From Brachycybe producta (lineage: Eukaryota; Arthropoda; Diplopoda; Playtdesmida; Andrognathidae): a stretch of DNA of 64,000 nt. The first letter of the stretch is position 1, and each line of letters opens with the position of its first letter. A program made the position numbers and the translations under genes. This document shows positions 63,234 to 64,000 of the stretch, one piece after another. Where the stretch lies: assembly GCA_036925085.1 (NCBI GenBank), contig JAUPFP010000008.1:2391957-2455956 (forward strand), read 5' to 3'. The notes under the pieces are model-generated. The model did not search any database. It saw only the letters and a program-made list of their open reading frames with translations, and was not told where the DNA came from.

Positions 63234-63612
63234 GAAATTTGATACTTGTATTTTGTATGTTATTATAAGAGTAAATTTCGATATGATAAAATGAGCAAAT
63301 CAAACGTATAAATATATACTACAAGACGTACAAGTCATTGATTAGTTATGACATCATCAAAATCTCTTAACATTTAACCCATTTTTCTTCTTTTTTTCTT
63401 TTAAAAATCGTGCAAAAAATACACATATTTAATTTCATCCAATCCTCACAGGAAAACACTTAAAACGTTCAAACATAGAAATGAATTAATGGTCGATAAT
63501 TACAATCAGTGATTGAAACCTATCGACCATTCCATTCGATCGCGTTCGAAACTGCACCATTTTTAAGTAAATATAAAAATACCACCTCGGTCTCCATCTA
63601 TATATATCCACA
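63234..63612. other. Intergenic between convergent PSTK and GOLGA7
   Basis: 3' flanks of both genes; no other feature. Confidence 0.5.
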
Positions 63613-64000
63613 TTACGCTCTGTTATTCGCTGGTTCATTTAAAACTGCAATTTCGATCTAGAAAACACTAGTCAAGGTTTGAAAACAAATCTGGGTGGTA
63701 GGGGGAGTTCAAATCACTTGCAAATCTTACGAATTTTGTTTACAAATTGCAAATGAAACTGGCATTAATCACAGGAGCTTCAAATTGTGTGTCAATTTCC
63801 TAAAACAAAAAGGATACGACTCGAAGTCCTCTTTCTACCGGATCGGTTAAAAGTAAACCCTTAGGAATGTAAACGTTTTTGTTCTGCTCTTCGACGAACC
63901 TAGCTATCCTCTTCAGACACTTCTCGTAATGCGTTTCCATGCACATGTAAACGATGTAGGCCGTGATGCAAGCAAGGCAGCTCTCGCAGTAAGCTTTCGA
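63613..64000 (-). CDS. GOLGA7: GOLGA7/ERF4-family palmitoyltransferase subunit, 3' exons
   Basis: Partner of the DHHC9-type acyltransferase that palmitoylates Ras at the Golgi. Two exons are in the window: 63818-64000 (continuing right) and 63613-63657. Together they encode [11 protein letters not shown], the invariant [12 protein letters not shown], a [20 protein letters not shown] block and the end [14 protein letters not shown]. The Cys cluster corresponds to the lipid-modified cysteines of the family. The N-terminal half lies outside the window. The intron between the two exons has U12-type splice signals. Confidence 0.93.
63658..63817 (-). other. U12-type intron of GOLGA7
   Basis: On the minus strand the donor is GTATCCTTTT, matching the U12 consensus RTATCCTT. 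ACCTTGAC at 63678-63671 matches the U12 branch-point consensus, and the acceptor CTAG lies 14 nt after the branch adenosine. All other introns mapped here are U2-type. Confidence 0.82.

Overview
The window is animal nuclear DNA: AT-rich, densely packed with short-intron genes, and carrying replication-type histone genes with stem-loop 3' ends. An arthropod is most likely. An Eip93F/E93 (Mblk-1/LCOR-type) gene with two pipsqueak helix-turn-helix domains and a MADF-BESS gene are present. Two foldback elements carry runs of the TTAGG/CCTAA pentamer typical of arthropod telomeres, and a Ty3/gypsy-type element is primed by tRNA-Ser. A complete PSTK gene shows that selenocysteine synthesis is retained, which hints at a non-holometabolan or non-insect arthropod. 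The species cannot be named from the sequence.

Layout, left to right. At 0-2.7 kb is the 5' part of DHX15/Prp43 (-). At 3.4-16.3 kb is a histone neighbourhood: H2A (-) and H2B (+) share one divergent promoter, and H4 (-) lies 11 kb away. Between them are an orphan histone stem-loop, a 7,991-bp LTR retrotransposon (6040-14030) with equal-length, apparently identical 2,252-bp LTRs, and nested foldback elements. At 16.6-17.2 kb are more palindromic elements. At 18.7-29.0 kb slimb/beta-TrCP (-) and Eip93F/E93 (+) are divergent across a promoter region rich in CRE palindromes. At 31.7-37.4 kb are HMG20 (-), a MADF-BESS protein (+) and EMC10 (+). At 37.5-49.3 kb are an SLC18B1-like transporter (-), WWOX (-), ZC3H3 (+) and PLPBP (-). 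At 51.2-54.5 kb is pantothenate kinase (+). At 56.8-63.2 kb eRF1 (-) and PSTK (+) are divergent. The right edge holds the 3' exons of GOLGA7 (-).

Exon maps were built by hand from splice sites and reading phase. For slimb, E93, HMG20, MADF-BESS, EMC10, WWOX, ZC3H3, PLPBP, PANK, eRF1 and PSTK the summed exon lengths are multiples of three and end at a stop. The genes are mostly unrelated housekeeping genes. Two loose themes are translation (eRF1 and PSTK side by side) and cofactor metabolism (PANK and PLPBP).

The most unusual content is non-genic: a recently inserted LTR element with no recognisable reverse transcriptase, with a minisatellite in its LTRs and a duplicated hairpin module showing paired substitutions; an unnamed dispersed repeat built around GAAACTAGAAG; several foldback elements; a shared 11-bp element at fixed spacing to the H2A and H2B TATA boxes; and a U12-type intron in GOLGA7.
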